64,000 nt of DNA from Chania fonticola_B (GCF_048537545.1 NZ_CP183218.1); one strand, 5' to 3'. Numbered from the stretch's first letter, positions 47,248-56,645 are shown. Numbers and translations: made by a program. Notes: a model not told the origin generated them from the letters alone.

Positions 47248-48162
47248 TTAACCTTTAATTCCGCTGCTGGTAACGCCCTGCACAAAGTAGCGTTGGGCCA
47301 GGAAGAACACGATGATGGACGGCAGAATAGAAATGCTTGCCATAGCCAGGATTTCGTTCCACGGCGCACCTTCTGTCACGTCGATAGACATTTTCAACGC
47401 CAGCGCAATCGGGTATTTATCGACGCTATAGACGTAGATCAACGGGCCAATAAAGTCATTCATTGACCACATAAACTGGAACAGCGCGACGGAGATAATC
47501 GCCGGTTTCAGGATCGGCACCACCACATACCACAGCACCTGGAACGAGTTGCAACCATCAATCTGGGCCGCCTCTTCCATATCCCGTGGCACACCTCGCA
47601 GGAACTGGATCAACATAAAGACGAAGAACCCTTGAGTCGCAAATGCCAGCGGTAAATAAAGCGGCAGATAGCTGTCCAGCATGCCCATTTCACGGAACAT
47701 GATATATTGCGGGATCAGTAACACCGTGCTCGGCAGCAACATGGTGGTGATCAGCGTGGCAAACCAGAATTTCTTCCACGGGATCTCAAAGCGGGCAAAG
47801 CCGTAGGCCACAATGGTCGATGAGATAATGGTTAATAACACCTTGGGGATCACAAATTTAAAGGTGTTAAGCATGTAGTGACCAAAGTTATATTCCGTGC
47901 CGGTTTTCCAACCGTTGACGAAACCGTCCGAGGTCGCATGTTCCGGCCACAGGCCCAGGGTAGTGAAGATCTCCTGGTTGGGTTTAAACGAGGCCGAGAA
48001 CATCCACACCAGCGGATAAAGCATCAACAATCCCACCAGCAGCAGCACGACGTAACGAATAGCGGCACTGATTTTTTCCCGGCGCAATGTGCGCTGAACT
48101 TCACGCTCAGCGATTTCCTGCGCACTGGACATGGGTAATTGGTTCTGTTGCATTTCAGCCAT
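47248..48162 (-). CDS. togN: oligogalacturonide ABC transporter permease TogN
   Basis: A 304-residue MalG-type permease with six membrane helices and the EAA loop (RDMEEAAQIDGCNSFQVLWYVVVPILKP) that contacts the ATPase. The start is set at ATG 48162 (MAEMQQNQL): it overlaps the togM stop by eight bases and has AGGTGG upstream, whereas the frame extends 41 codons further into togM. Pairs with TogM. Confidence 0.92.
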   Translation of the reverse strand: MAEMQQNQLPMSSAQEIAEREVQRTLRREKISAAIRYVVLLLVGLLMLYPLVWMFSASFKPNQEIFTTLGLWPEHATSDGFVNGWKTGTEYNFGHYMLNTFKFVIPKVLLTIISSTIVAYGFARFEIPWKKFWFATLITTMLLPSTVLLIPQYIMFREMGMLDSYLPLYLPLAFATQGFFVFMLIQFLRGVPRDMEEAAQIDGCNSFQVLWYVVVPILKPAIISVALFQFMWSMNDFIGPLIYVYSVDKYPIALALKMSIDVTEGAPWNEILAMASISILPSIIVFFLAQRYFVQGVTSSGIKG

Positions 48163-49045
48163 TTTTGCCACCTTTGTCTGCCGAGTAGAAGACCCAATAC
48201 TTCGATGATTTAAAGGCGATTGAGGCGAACAGGGCCACAACCAGGAACAGGATCCACGCCAATGCGGCACCGTAACCCATATCAAAATATTTAAAGGCGG
48301 TATCGTAGATATACAGTGAGAACAGATAGGTATAATGGGTAGGCCCGCCCCCGGTAATCACATACGGAGCCGTAAACTCCTGGAACGCCTGCGTGGTCTG
48401 CATAATAAAGTTGAAGAAAATCACCGGCGTGATCAGCGGTACCGTGACCTTCATAAACATCTGCCACTTGGAAGCACCATCAATCATGGCCGCTTCATAT
48501 TGTGACTGTGGCACGTTTTGCAGCGCCGCCAGGAAGATCACCATCGCAGAGCCGAACTGCCATACGCGCAGCAACGTAACCGACATCAATGCCAGAGAAG
48601 GCTCGCCCAACCAGTTGACCGGATCCATACCAAAGACACCGATAAAGCTGTTTAGCAGCCCGTCGATGGCAAACAGAGCACGCCATAGCACGGCAATAGC
48701 CACGCTGCTGCCCAGAATGGAGGGAACATAATACGCCGTACGGAAAAAGCCGATGCCGCGCAGTTTAAAATTAAGGACAAACGCGATACCTAACGCAAAT
48801 GCCAATTTTAACGGGATGGTCAGAAACACATATGCAAAGGTGACGCCCATCGATTTCCAAAAAAGATGGTCTTCCATCAGCATATAACGATAGTTTTCCA
48901 CCCCGTTAAACACCGGGGGATTCATCAGGTCATATTCCGTAAAGCTCAGCAAGAATGATGACACAAAGGGGAACGCCGTAAATATGATCAACCCTATTAT
49001 ATAAGGTGATATATAGGCTAACCCCAGCATTCTGTTTTCATTCAT
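48155..49045 (-). CDS. togM: oligogalacturonide ABC transporter permease TogM
   Basis: A 296-residue MalF-type permease with six helices, an EAA-type loop (YEAAMIDGASKWQMFMKVTVPLITP) and the N-terminal MNENRMLGLAYISPYIIGLI. First gene of togMNAB; a long AT-rich upstream region with a KdgR-type palindrome precedes it. The ribosome site is weak (GGGT), so the start is the only plausible ATG rather than a strongly supported one. Confidence 0.92.
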   Translation of the reverse strand: MNENRMLGLAYISPYIIGLIIFTAFPFVSSFLLSFTEYDLMNPPVFNGVENYRYMLMEDHLFWKSMGVTFAYVFLTIPLKLAFALGIAFVLNFKLRGIGFFRTAYYVPSILGSSVAIAVLWRALFAIDGLLNSFIGVFGMDPVNWLGEPSLALMSVTLLRVWQFGSAMVIFLAALQNVPQSQYEAAMIDGASKWQMFMKVTVPLITPVIFFNFIMQTTQAFQEFTAPYVITGGGPTHYTYLFSLYIYDTAFKYFDMGYGAALAWILFLVVALFASIAFKSSKYWVFYSADKGGKNG

Positions 49046-49680
49046 GGTTGTTACCCATAGCCATTTAAATAGAAAAAGAAATGAAATTAGTTAAGTGAAA
49101 TTTAAGTCTTATTAAACAATAGAAATGACAAGCCCGGCAGTCTGCCCAGGTTCAGCATCCTCCCCGTCGTGATAAATCGATAAATTTTTTCAGGCATTCA
49201 CTGGCCAATCTCCGCCAGTCATCAGCAGCCAATGCTCGCATTGTCACTATGCCGTTAGGTTGCTTGTTACAGTAGGATAATTCCATTTTTCGGTCTCCCA
49301 GATGATCCTGTCATCTACCAACCAACAAACTGAAACACTATTTCAAATTATTATATCTGAAATTTTTCCAACGTCATTCAGTGGATGGCAAAAGTGTGAC
49401 CAAAGTAGAAACGTTGTTTTGATTTTTTTATAAAAAAACAAAAATTATCAAAACCAAAACAAAGTCAATGTATAACCAAATGATAAATAAGGATATTTAT
49501 ACTTTTTGAATTTGTAGCACTAAGGATAGAAATTTTGATGAGATGGGTTAACTAATTGTAGGTAGATAAAATCAGCAGATTTGGGCCGAGAGGGTAAGTA
49601 TAAATGCCATCATTGATGGTTACATTTGTGATTTCAGACGGTTGGCAAGTGGGGAGGGTCTAACTGAAGAGAAGAATAGA
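49046..49680 (-). promoter_or_regulatory. togMNAB upstream region, no gene
   Basis: 635 bp, AT-rich, no credible coding frame. It holds a KdgR-type palindrome at 49330-49346 and A/T-rich tracts at about 49420-49460. The promoter for togMNAB should lie here. The 285 bp between the palindrome and togM implies a long leader or an additional, unseen site. Confidence 0.5.
49330..49346. promoter_or_regulatory. KdgR-type operator upstream of togM
   Basis: CTGAAACACTATTTCAA matches the KdgR consensus ATGAAACANTGTTTCAT at 13 of 16 defined positions and is itself a near palindrome. KdgR is the IclR-family repressor released by 2-keto-3-deoxygluconate. Position and gene context support it, but its 285 bp distance to the first gene is long. 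Confidence 0.6.
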
Positions 49681-49711
49681 CGGCCTTGCTACTCTATGGG
49701 CAGCAAGGCCG
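49681..49711 (-). terminator. stem-loop terminator of yfcD
   Basis: CGGCCTTGCT and AGCAAGGCCG form a perfect ten-base-pair stem around eleven bases, ten bases after the yfcD stop, with a T/C-rich tail (TCTATTCTTCTC) on the minus strand. Confidence 0.7.
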
Positions 49712-49720
49712 TGCGTTAAA

Positions 49721-50296
49721 TCAGGCGTCTTCCTCGCCAGAGCTGGCTCTGCTTTCGCGCGGCAGCGGCTTGCCGTAGTCCTGGCCGTTATTACGCGTCA
49801 GCCACAACGATAATGCCTTCAGTGAATCGGGGGTGAATTCGTCGCAGCGGGCGGTGATCTCCTCTGGCGTCAACCAGCTCACTTCAGCCACTTCTTCTTC
49901 CTGCAGAGCAAACGGGCCATTGGCGACGCAGCTAAATAACGCCCCCCAAATACGGCACTGTTCCTCTTCAAAGTAGAACAGACCATGTTCGGCAAACGGG
50001 ATCCCGGCGATACCCAGCTCTTCTTCCGCCTCACGGCGGGCAGAGTCCAACACGTTTTCCCCGCTTTGTACCACTCCCCCGGCGGTGGCATCCATCCAAC
50101 CCGGGTAAAAATCTTTGGTGTCTGTGCGCCGCTGCACCAGAATTTTCCCCATACCATCATGCACCACGATATAGGTCGCACGATGACGCAGCCGTTGGGC
50201 ACGCATCTGTTGACGACTGGACTGAGCAATCACTTCGTTTTGCTCGTTGACGATATCAACCCACTCGGTATCTGCAGCCTGATCCTGTTCCGCCAT
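49721..50296 (-). CDS. yfcD: Nudix hydrolase YfcD
   Basis: A 191-residue Nudix protein. The Nudix box is visible as GGVVQSGENVLDSARREAEEELGI (written order G...REAEEE). N-terminal TEWVDIVNEQNEVIAQ is almost identical to E. coli YfcD, an IPP-isomerase-like Nudix enzyme of unsettled substrate. The start is placed at 50296 (MAEQDQAAD) with AAGG nine bases upstream; 14 codons of the longer frame are dropped. The C-terminal tail (NNGQDYGKPLPRES) is not like E. coli. Confidence 0.92.
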   Translation of the reverse strand: MAEQDQAADTEWVDIVNEQNEVIAQSSRQQMRAQRLRHRATYIVVHDGMGKILVQRRTDTKDFYPGWMDATAGGVVQSGENVLDSARREAEEELGIAGIPFAEHGLFYFEEEQCRIWGALFSCVANGPFALQEEEVAEVSWLTPEEITARCDEFTPDSLKALSLWLTRNNGQDYGKPLPRESRASSGEEDA

Positions 50297-50427
50297 CCTG
50301 TAAAACCTTCTATTTTGGGCGCGATGCATGCCGCGCACGGGTTATGCTTCAATTATTTTTGGTATGTGTCCCAGCCCTGCCAAGGAACAACCCTGGCTGC
50401 CACTTTCAAGCTATCGGGACTCTAAAA

Positions 50428-50979
50428 TTAGTGCGTTAACGCCACCTCTGCAACAACCTTGCCGTTGTGCAACTCGAGTACGCTCAAGACGTCGCCTGCC
50501 AGTATGCCATAGCTGGCAGGAAAACCCCCTTTCGGGATGCTGACCGAGCCTGGATTAAAGCAGTAGATCTCCCCCTGCCTTTGTGCCTGGGGCAAATGCG
50601 TATGGCCATACACCAGCACGTCCCCGCCCGTTAAAGGCGGTAATGTGTTGGGATGATAAAGGTGCCCGTGGGTTAAAAACAATCGTCTTTTGGCTAACAG
50701 CACCTGCTGGTAAGGGGCCATCATCGGGAAGGAGAGCAGCATCTGATCGACTTCACTGTCGCAATTACCGCGAACGGCAACGATCTTGTCACTAACGTGA
50801 TTCAATCGTTCGGCTACCTGCGCTGGCTGATAGTTGTCTGGCAAGGCGTTGCGCGGACCGTGATTGAGCAAATCGCCCAACAGGATCAACCAATCGGCCT
50901 GGCTTTGAGCAAACAATTCGAGGATTTTGTCGGTGGCGGAGAGCGAACCATGCAGGTCCGAGGCGAACATCAGCTTCAT
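50428..50979 (-). CDS. yfcE: metallophosphoesterase YfcE
   Basis: A 183-residue calcineurin-like phosphodiesterase. Metal ligands lie in FASDLHGS, LGDLLNHGPR, VRGNCDSE, LTHGHLYHP and YGHTHLPQ, the five standard blocks. E. coli YfcE hydrolyses phosphodiesters with Mn. AGGAAAG precedes the start. It forms the conserved pair with yfcD; together they split the pectin locus into two halves. Confidence 0.94.
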   Translation of the reverse strand: MKLMFASDLHGSLSATDKILELFAQSQADWLILLGDLLNHGPRNALPDNYQPAQVAERLNHVSDKIVAVRGNCDSEVDQMLLSFPMMAPYQQVLLAKRRLFLTHGHLYHPNTLPPLTGGDVLVYGHTHLPQAQRQGEIYCFNPGSVSIPKGGFPASYGILAGDVLSVLELHNGKVVAEVALTH

Positions 50980-51046
50980 AATCTTTCCTTTGGTACGGAA
51001 TATGAAACCATTTTAACGTAGCTGGGTTAGACAACAAGCGGTGGGG

Positions 51047-51075
51047 AAAACAGGTGGCCGAAATTCGGCCACCTG
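51047..51075 (-). terminator. rho-independent terminator of kduD-dhuI
   Basis: CAGGTGGCCGAA and TTCGGCCACCTG form a twelve-base-pair perfect stem around one A, followed on the minus strand by TTTTCCCC. It lies just after the isomerase gene stop. Confidence 0.82.
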
Positions 51076-51082
51076 AAGAACA

Positions 51083-51727
51083 TCAGGCGCGGGCCAGCAG
51101 TTCTTTGACAAACGCCACAATCTCCGGCTTTTTGCCGTTGGAGAACAGGCATTCCTGGAAGCGAGGGCCGCTCACGGCGGTCTTCACCAGCTCTGGATCG
51201 ATGGCACGCAGCGTATCCAGGTAGTTGTCTTTGATCACCGCCTGCTTAACCTGATTGAGGATACCGGCGTTACGAACCTGAGGTTCCTTACGCTCTACCG
51301 GATAACCTTCACCTTTACGCCCGGTAAAGGCCTTCTCAAAGATATAGCGCACGTTCAACTCAGCACCCCAGCCAAAGCCTTTGGCAAACGGCAAGGACAG
51401 CGCATTACCGTTGTTGATCTGAGCGAACAGGAAAGCATCCGCAGGATCGATACAGTAACCGCACACTACGCCAGGATGGATGTTCAATGACATCAAGGCG
51501 CCCTGCCCGGTACCGCAGCCGGTGACCACAAAGTCGACCGCTTCAGCGTTCAGCAGAATGCTGGCCATAATCCCTAAATGGATATAGGTCAGATGGTGAT
51601 CCTGCTCATCGCTCATACCCACGTTGAACACCGCATCATGATTGCCAGCCGCAACCGCCTGCAATTGTTCGAGAACCAGCGCATTTTTACCCGCCTGGCT
51701 GTTTTCCATCATCAGTGCAATATTCAT
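51083..51727 (-). CDS. RpiB/LacAB-family isomerase, DhuI-type (5-keto-4-deoxyuronate isomerase)
   Basis: A 214-residue protein of the RpiB/LacA/LacB fold (MNIALMMENSQAGKNALVLE; VTGCGTGQGALMSLN; GNALSLPFAKGFGWGAELNV). From memory, this sequence pattern is that of DhuI, the streptococcal isomerase that acts on 4-deoxy-L-threo-5-hexosulose uronate in place of KduI. It lies 45 bases after kduD with GGAGAG upstream, so the two form an operon. No KduI homologue is seen in this window, which supports the role of isomerising DKI to DKII. A pentose-phosphate isomerase role is unlikely given the context. Confidence 0.82.
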   Translation of the reverse strand: MNIALMMENSQAGKNALVLEQLQAVAAGNHDAVFNVGMSDEQDHHLTYIHLGIMASILLNAEAVDFVVTGCGTGQGALMSLNIHPGVVCGYCIDPADAFLFAQINNGNALSLPFAKGFGWGAELNVRYIFEKAFTGRKGEGYPVERKEPQVRNAGILNQVKQAVIKDNYLDTLRAIDPELVKTAVSGPRFQECLFSNGKKPEIVAFVKELLARA

Positions 51728-51772
51728 CTTTTGCTCTCCGCAAATAAAATCAATCGGTTATTCTTTGTCTCG

Positions 51773-52534
51773 TTAGCGAGCCAACCAGCCGCCATCTACC
51801 GCTACGGTGTAGCCATTGATGTAATCCGACGCCGGTGAAGCCAGGAATACCACCGGCCCCATCAGATCTTCTGGCAGGCCCCAACGGCCAGCCGGGATAC
51901 GCTCGAGGATTTCCTCGCTGCGGGCCTGATCGTCGCGCAGTTGGCGAGTATTGTTTGTCGCCATATAGCCAGGAGCCAACGCGTTGACGTTGATACCGTG
52001 GCTGGCCCATTCGTTGGCCAACAGACGGGTAACACCCATGACGGCGCTCTTGGACGCGGTGTAAGACGGCACACGGATGCCCCCTTGGTAAGACAGCATG
52101 GAGGCGATATTGATGATTTTGCCGCCGGAGCCTTGAGCAATAAACTGGCGGGCCACCGCCTGAGACATGAAGAACACCGTCTTGATGTTCAGGTTCATCA
52201 CGTCATCCCAATCTTTTTCGCTAAACTGCAGCGCATCCTGGCGGCGAATGATGCCCGCGTTATTGACCAGAATATCGATATGGCCGAATTCGGCTACCGC
52301 GCGCTCCAGCAGCTCAGGCAGCACTTCCAGCTTGCTCAGGTCGGCTTTCAGGCTCAGGAAACGACGCCCCAGCGCAGTAACTTTGGCGATGGTTTCGTCC
52401 GGCTCAACCACGTTAACGCCAACGATATCACAACCTGCCTGAGCCAGCCCTATGGCCATCCCCTGTCCCAGCCCGGTGTCACAACCGGTCACAATCGCCA
52501 CTTTACCCTGCAATGAAAAATTATCGAGAATCAT
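51773..52534 (-). CDS. kduD: 2-dehydro-3-deoxy-D-gluconate 5-dehydrogenase KduD
   Basis: A 253-residue short-chain dehydrogenase. TGCDTGLGQG is the NAD-binding glycine motif, NNAG follows, and the catalytic Ser, Tyr and Lys are in IINIASMLS and YTASKSAVMG. It reduces 2,5-diketo-3-deoxygluconate to KDG. The open frame begins 42 codons upstream, but the ATG at 52534 (MILDNFSLQGKV) has AAGGA seven bases before it and matches E. coli KduD. A KdgR-type box lies about 170 bp upstream. Confidence 0.95.
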   Translation of the reverse strand: MILDNFSLQGKVAIVTGCDTGLGQGMAIGLAQAGCDIVGVNVVEPDETIAKVTALGRRFLSLKADLSKLEVLPELLERAVAEFGHIDILVNNAGIIRRQDALQFSEKDWDDVMNLNIKTVFFMSQAVARQFIAQGSGGKIINIASMLSYQGGIRVPSYTASKSAVMGVTRLLANEWASHGINVNALAPGYMATNNTRQLRDDQARSEEILERIPAGRWGLPEDLMGPVVFLASPASDYINGYTVAVDGGWLAR

Positions 52535-52703
52535 GCTCTTGTCCTTAGTACTCAGGGCATCAGCGGCCCTTGTCAAAAGTGGGGATAGCGTTGCAATCCC
52601 GCCAGTGTCCGCAGCTTGCTGCCATACAGGGGGAACGATATTGCCCGCCCCTGTCATCATGATGGCGCAAGTCTAACGCTTATCCTTGGCGCGATCAATA
52701 AAA

Positions 52704-52720
52704 TTGAAACAATGTTTTAT
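52704..52720. promoter_or_regulatory. KdgR-type operator upstream of kduD
   Basis: TTGAAACAATGTTTTAT matches the KdgR consensus (ATGAAACANTGTTTCAT) at 14 of 16 defined positions. It lies 170-186 bp before the kduD start, between kduD and the 3' end of pelX, where the only promoter needed is that of kduD. Confidence 0.75.
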
Positions 52721-52755
52721 TTTAAATGAAAGTAATTTTTGTTTATGTGATGAGT

Positions 52756-52781
52756 GCCGTTTTCACCGGAGCAAAAACGGC
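52756..52781 (-). terminator. stem-loop after pelX
   Basis: GCCGTTTT and AAAACGGC pair around a ten-base loop, about 42 bases after the pelX stop. There is no long T-run outside the stem; it probably marks the 3' end of togT-pelX ahead of the kduD promoter. Confidence 0.6.
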
Positions 52782-52823
52782 ATAACCGCTGGGTTTATCT
52801 ACATCGATATCGCATACAGCGCC

Positions 52824-54887
52824 TTAAGGAGCTACTGGCAACAAAAAGGCATTGTTGTCGGCGATGTTCCCCACCACCGCATCGGCATATTCTCCCGGCT
52901 TGCTACGCAGCGAGACGTTGCCACTGAATACGCCCTGCTTGTCCTGCGTGGTATAGGGGCCCGGACGGAAAATGTAGTTAAACCTCTGGTTATCAATCGC
53001 CATATTGCTGGTGACTTGCAGGGCGCCAGGGTTGAAGTTGTCGGTAAACCCATCCATGCCGTTTTCAATGGCGAGGCTGTTAGTCACCTGATGGGCCACT
53101 GGCAACCCTTCTCCCCCCAGTTTGAAACCATTATTGACATTGCGCAGCGCGACGCTGTTCTCAATGATCACCTTGCCGTTCGGGCCATCCTCGATCTTGT
53201 TAAACAGATCAAAGCCGTCATCCACGTTGTCATGCGAGAAGCAAGCGACCAGCCGATTTCCCTCGCCCACACGCATTTTGACGGCAAAGCCATCCGCATT
53301 GATCAGACCTGGATCCTTGTTGGCGTATGATTCGGAATGGCTTATCAGGTTGTGGCTGGCCCACAGTGGCCGGTCGGCGTTAGCCGGGGAAGAAATGACA
53401 ATTCCGGTATCATCCGCATGGTGTGCCACCACCCGGTCAAGGTGGTTATGGCTACCCGTAATGCGCAGGCTTTTTTCCGTTACCGTGATGCCCTGAATAT
53501 CCCAATAGCTGGCTGCCAGTTCCATCCCGTGCAGCACCACGCCATCCCCAAGCGGCCGGAGCTTTTTGGCATGCGTGGCGGTGCCACTGGCTAAGGCAGG
53601 TATGACAGCCAAGGGGTAATCCCCCGCCGCCAGCCAAAGCGTGCCACCCGGCGTCAAGGATTGCACGGCGGTGGCAAAATCCAGCGGATGCTGCTGACTA
53701 CCATCATTTTCGGCTTTGCCCTGTGGCGCAGCATACAGATTAGCGGCGTCGGCATAGTGCGCTTTGCGCACCATCAGCTTGTCACTCTGAGCGTTGCCTT
53801 TTACCGTAGTGAAACGGTAATCCAGCACGGTTTCCGCCTTCTTCAGCGCAACCTTCACCGCCAGCATCTCTCCGGCCTGTACCTTACGCTCTGCGGCAAT
53901 GACCACGCCGTCCTGGCTCAGCGACAGAGTGCCACTCTCATTGCTGCGTAGTTGGAAGACGTAATCATCCGTGGCGGATATTGGCGCAGAACCGATCTCG
54001 ATCTGCAACGGCATCGCTTTAACCGCAAACTCTTGTGCCGCCGGAAGCTGACTTTCACTGAGCGTCAGGCTGGCCTGGTTGACGGTAATGCGTGCGTTAC
54101 GTGAAGCAAAGAAGCCCACGTAGTAACCTTCAGGATCCAGCTTGGTGACGCGGTGCGGATCGTTGGTCGTTTTACTGACCCAGTTGTCGCTGCCCAGTGG
54201 AGCATAGGCCGCGGTAAACCCTTGATCCGTGCGAGCCAGACGCAGCCGGAAGGTTGGCGTTTTCTGCAGATCGACCTCAGGTTGATAACCCTCACGTTTG
54301 ATCTCGACGCCCGCATTACCCCAGGAATTGAGCACGCCGTTGCGGGAAATCAGCGTCATTTTGACCCGCTGATGATCTTTTTTATCCTGCGTCATGATGG
54401 CATTCATCACCATGTTGGATGCCGCCGGAAACTCCTCATAACCCTGCTGGACCTTCTCCAACCGTGGTTTGCCGAGGATATCGCGGATCAGCAATCCCGC
54501 CCCCTCTTGCCCGGCGGGCAGAGCCATATTTTCCGGGCCAAACTGATCGACCGTCACCTCCGCCTCCAGAACCACATTGGCATTGGCGGGAACGCGCGTG
54601 TAGTAGAAGGTCAGGCCATCATGGCTGTTGCCGATTTTGCCCCCCCGGCTTTCGACGTGGAACGGCATTTTCAACGGCCCGGCCTGCATCGGCTTGCCAT
54701 TGGCCATCGTCACCTGATTGGTGCCCACTTTTTCCGGCAGCACATTGGTGGCAAAGTTGACATCCGTTGACTGGCCGAAAGCGATGGCTTGCCAAACCAG
54801 TTCATTAGCGGCAGGCAGCGGTGCGGCGACAGCGTGATGACACACGCTGGCCAGAGCAATTAATAACGACAGAGGTACGATCTTCAT
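52824..54887 (-). CDS. pelX: exopolygalacturonate lyase PelX (PL9)
   Basis: A 687-residue exported protein with signal peptide MKIVPLSLLIALASVCHHAVAA, an N-terminal beta-rich domain (to about residue 380), then a right-handed beta-helix of the PL9 lyases (NLYAAPQGKAENDGSQQHPLDF; HADDTGIVISS; NADGFAVKMRVGEGNRL; SHDNVDDGFDLFNK). PelX of Dickeya cleaves unsaturated digalacturonate from chain ends in the periplasm. The start is set at 54887 (AAAGGGAA just upstream), dropping 14 codons. Transcribed after togT with an 88 bp gap. Confidence 0.9.
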   Translation of the reverse strand: MKIVPLSLLIALASVCHHAVAAPLPAANELVWQAIAFGQSTDVNFATNVLPEKVGTNQVTMANGKPMQAGPLKMPFHVESRGGKIGNSHDGLTFYYTRVPANANVVLEAEVTVDQFGPENMALPAGQEGAGLLIRDILGKPRLEKVQQGYEEFPAASNMVMNAIMTQDKKDHQRVKMTLISRNGVLNSWGNAGVEIKREGYQPEVDLQKTPTFRLRLARTDQGFTAAYAPLGSDNWVSKTTNDPHRVTKLDPEGYYVGFFASRNARITVNQASLTLSESQLPAAQEFAVKAMPLQIEIGSAPISATDDYVFQLRSNESGTLSLSQDGVVIAAERKVQAGEMLAVKVALKKAETVLDYRFTTVKGNAQSDKLMVRKAHYADAANLYAAPQGKAENDGSQQHPLDFATAVQSLTPGGTLWLAAGDYPLAVIPALASGTATHAKKLRPLGDGVVLHGMELAASYWDIQGITVTEKSLRITGSHNHLDRVVAHHADDTGIVISSPANADRPLWASHNLISHSESYANKDPGLINADGFAVKMRVGEGNRLVACFSHDNVDDGFDLFNKIEDGPNGKVIIENSVALRNVNNGFKLGGEGLPVAHQVTNSLAIENGMDGFTDNFNPGALQVTSNMAIDNQRFNYIFRPGPYTTQDKQGVFSGNVSLRSKPGEYADAVVGNIADNNAFLLPVAP

Positions 54888-54975
54888 TTCCCTTTCCTTG
54901 TTTTTAATCGGTAGGGATCCCCCCGCCATGTTGGCGAGAAGATCCTGTCACTGGGTTTTGGGGAGATCAGGCCCG

Positions 54976-56541
54976 TTAGGCCGGTTTATACACAGGGGTA
55001 GCGACTTCGGGAGTGATGTTCATCTTCTGGCAGATCTTGCTGTTGCCCCAACACTGTTCGTAAGGCAACCCCACCAGTTTCTCGATGACCAGGCGAACGT
55101 CGGGTTTAATATCGCCGATCTTGCCACCCGCCTTGATGCGGGCCACTTCATACAACACTACCTGGTGGGTTTGGCGGTTGAGCGTCATCTGGCTGCTGAA
55201 AATAATCGCCATCAGCGCCAACAGGATCACACCAGCAAAGAACACCCAGGAGATCGCGGTAATGGCAGTTTCCGGCTGAGTGTGAGACTTGGACTGGAAG
55301 CCGTAGTAACTGAGGATCGCCCCCATGGTGAAGACGATTATCGAACGCATAATCTTGCCGGAGAAGGTCATCGCCCCAGCATAGATCCCTTCACGGCGGC
55401 GGCCGGTAAAGACTTCGTCCACGTCTGCCAGGAAGGTATACACCGTCCAGGGAATGTAATACACCCCGCCAGTGCCCAGGCCGAAGATCACGGTGATGCC
55501 GATGATGGCAGCAGTGGCAATATGCGCAGGCAGGTTAAAGAAGTGCAGCAGGGAGTAGCAACAGACCGCAAACATCACGATACCGAGCGCCCAGGAATAA
55601 GGTTTACTGAAGCCCTTTTTCACGCACAGGCCAATAAAGATGGCGGTCGATATCAACTGTAAGATGGCATTCAGGCTGTTCAATCCGGCCAGAATGGCAG
55701 GATCGTATTGCAGCACGAAAATCACGAAATAGGTAAATACCGAGGCAAACAGCCATTCCGCGCCGAAGCCGAACAGATACATGCCCAGATGCTTGCGAAA
55801 TACCCGCAGGTAGAAGGTTGATTGCATATCCCGCGCCAATGAAGCCAACGTTTTGAGCAGCGATTTCTTATGCTTAACCTCCGCTATTGCTTCATCCTTG
55901 CGCTCCCAGGAGAACAGATACAGCACGGTGATGGCAGTAAACAGGATCACGCCGTAGGTGATGCCGGTATACAGAAAAGGCTGAGCCGATTCTTTGCCGT
56001 AGAGCAGAATAAATTGCCCTGGGATAAACGCCGCCAGGAAGTTGGCCATCTTGCCAAAAATCGCTTTATAGCCAGTCAGCTTGGAGCGCATGGCGAAATC
56101 ATCGGTCATTTCGGTCGCCAGCGTCTCGTAAGGCACCATCACCGAGGTATAAATCAGTTCGAAAATGACGTAGGTGGCGAGGTAGTACCAAAAACCAAAG
56201 CCTTCAACCCACAGCAGCGGGTAAAAGACCATCAGTGGCGCACCAATCAGCAAGAAGAAACGGCGCCGACCAAAGCGCTTACCGAGCCAGGTATTGCCAA
56301 AGTTATCGGTCAGATAGCCCATCACCGGGTTACTGATAGCATCGATGACGCTCGCAACCGAGAAGATGAATGACGCCTCCAGCAGCGTCAGACCACAGAA
56401 CGTGGTGTAAAAATAGAGCAGCCAGGCACCGCTGATCGCCAGCGCCCCGCTGCCCAGCAGGTTACCCCCGCCATAAGCCAGCTGATGTCCTAGCCTGACC
56501 GTTCTTCCCTTACCCAGAGCGTTAATACCATTCGTTGTCAT
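54976..56541 (-). CDS. togT: oligogalacturonide transporter TogT (GPH/MFS family)
   Basis: A 521-residue, twelve-helix cation symporter of the glycoside-pentoside-hexuronide family (RLGHQLAYGGGNLLGSGAL; SVASVIDAISNPVMGYLTDN; GKRFGRRRFFLLIGAP). The C-terminal cytosolic part after the last helix is about 80 residues long. It imports oligogalacturonides alongside TogMNAB. The start is ATG 56541 with GAGAAG upstream; the in-frame TTG five codons earlier is less likely. A KdgR-like box and a CRP site precede it. Confidence 0.9.
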   Translation of the reverse strand: MTTNGINALGKGRTVRLGHQLAYGGGNLLGSGALAISGAWLLYFYTTFCGLTLLEASFIFSVASVIDAISNPVMGYLTDNFGNTWLGKRFGRRRFFLLIGAPLMVFYPLLWVEGFGFWYYLATYVIFELIYTSVMVPYETLATEMTDDFAMRSKLTGYKAIFGKMANFLAAFIPGQFILLYGKESAQPFLYTGITYGVILFTAITVLYLFSWERKDEAIAEVKHKKSLLKTLASLARDMQSTFYLRVFRKHLGMYLFGFGAEWLFASVFTYFVIFVLQYDPAILAGLNSLNAILQLISTAIFIGLCVKKGFSKPYSWALGIVMFAVCCYSLLHFFNLPAHIATAAIIGITVIFGLGTGGVYYIPWTVYTFLADVDEVFTGRRREGIYAGAMTFSGKIMRSIIVFTMGAILSYYGFQSKSHTQPETAITAISWVFFAGVILLALMAIIFSSQMTLNRQTHQVVLYEVARIKAGGKIGDIKPDVRLVIEKLVGLPYEQCWGNSKICQKMNITPEVATPVYKPA

Positions 56542-56565
56542 CGTTTCTTCTCGCAAATAAAAATA

Positions 56566-56582
56566 ATGAACTGCAATTTCAT
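56566..56582. promoter_or_regulatory. possible KdgR-type operator upstream of togT
   Basis: ATGAACTGCAATTTCAT has both outer arms of the KdgR consensus (ATGAA and TTTCAT, correctly spaced at 17 bp) but a divergent centre. It lies 25 bases before the togT start. Weaker than the other sites. Confidence 0.4.
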
Positions 56583-56623
56583 CTTTACAGGAATAACGTT
56601 TTATACTTTTAGGCGGGTTATAA

Positions 56624-56645
56624 TGTTGTGATGAAAGTCACATAA
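56624..56645. promoter_or_regulatory. CRP binding site between togT and ogl
   Basis: TGTGA-TGAAAG-TCACA (56627-56642) is a perfect pair of CRP half-sites at the proper six-base spacing. It lies about 90 bp before togT and 330 bp before ogl, so catabolite control of togT-pelX is the simplest reading. CRP activation of KdgR-regulated genes is well known in pectinolytic enterics. Confidence 0.72.
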
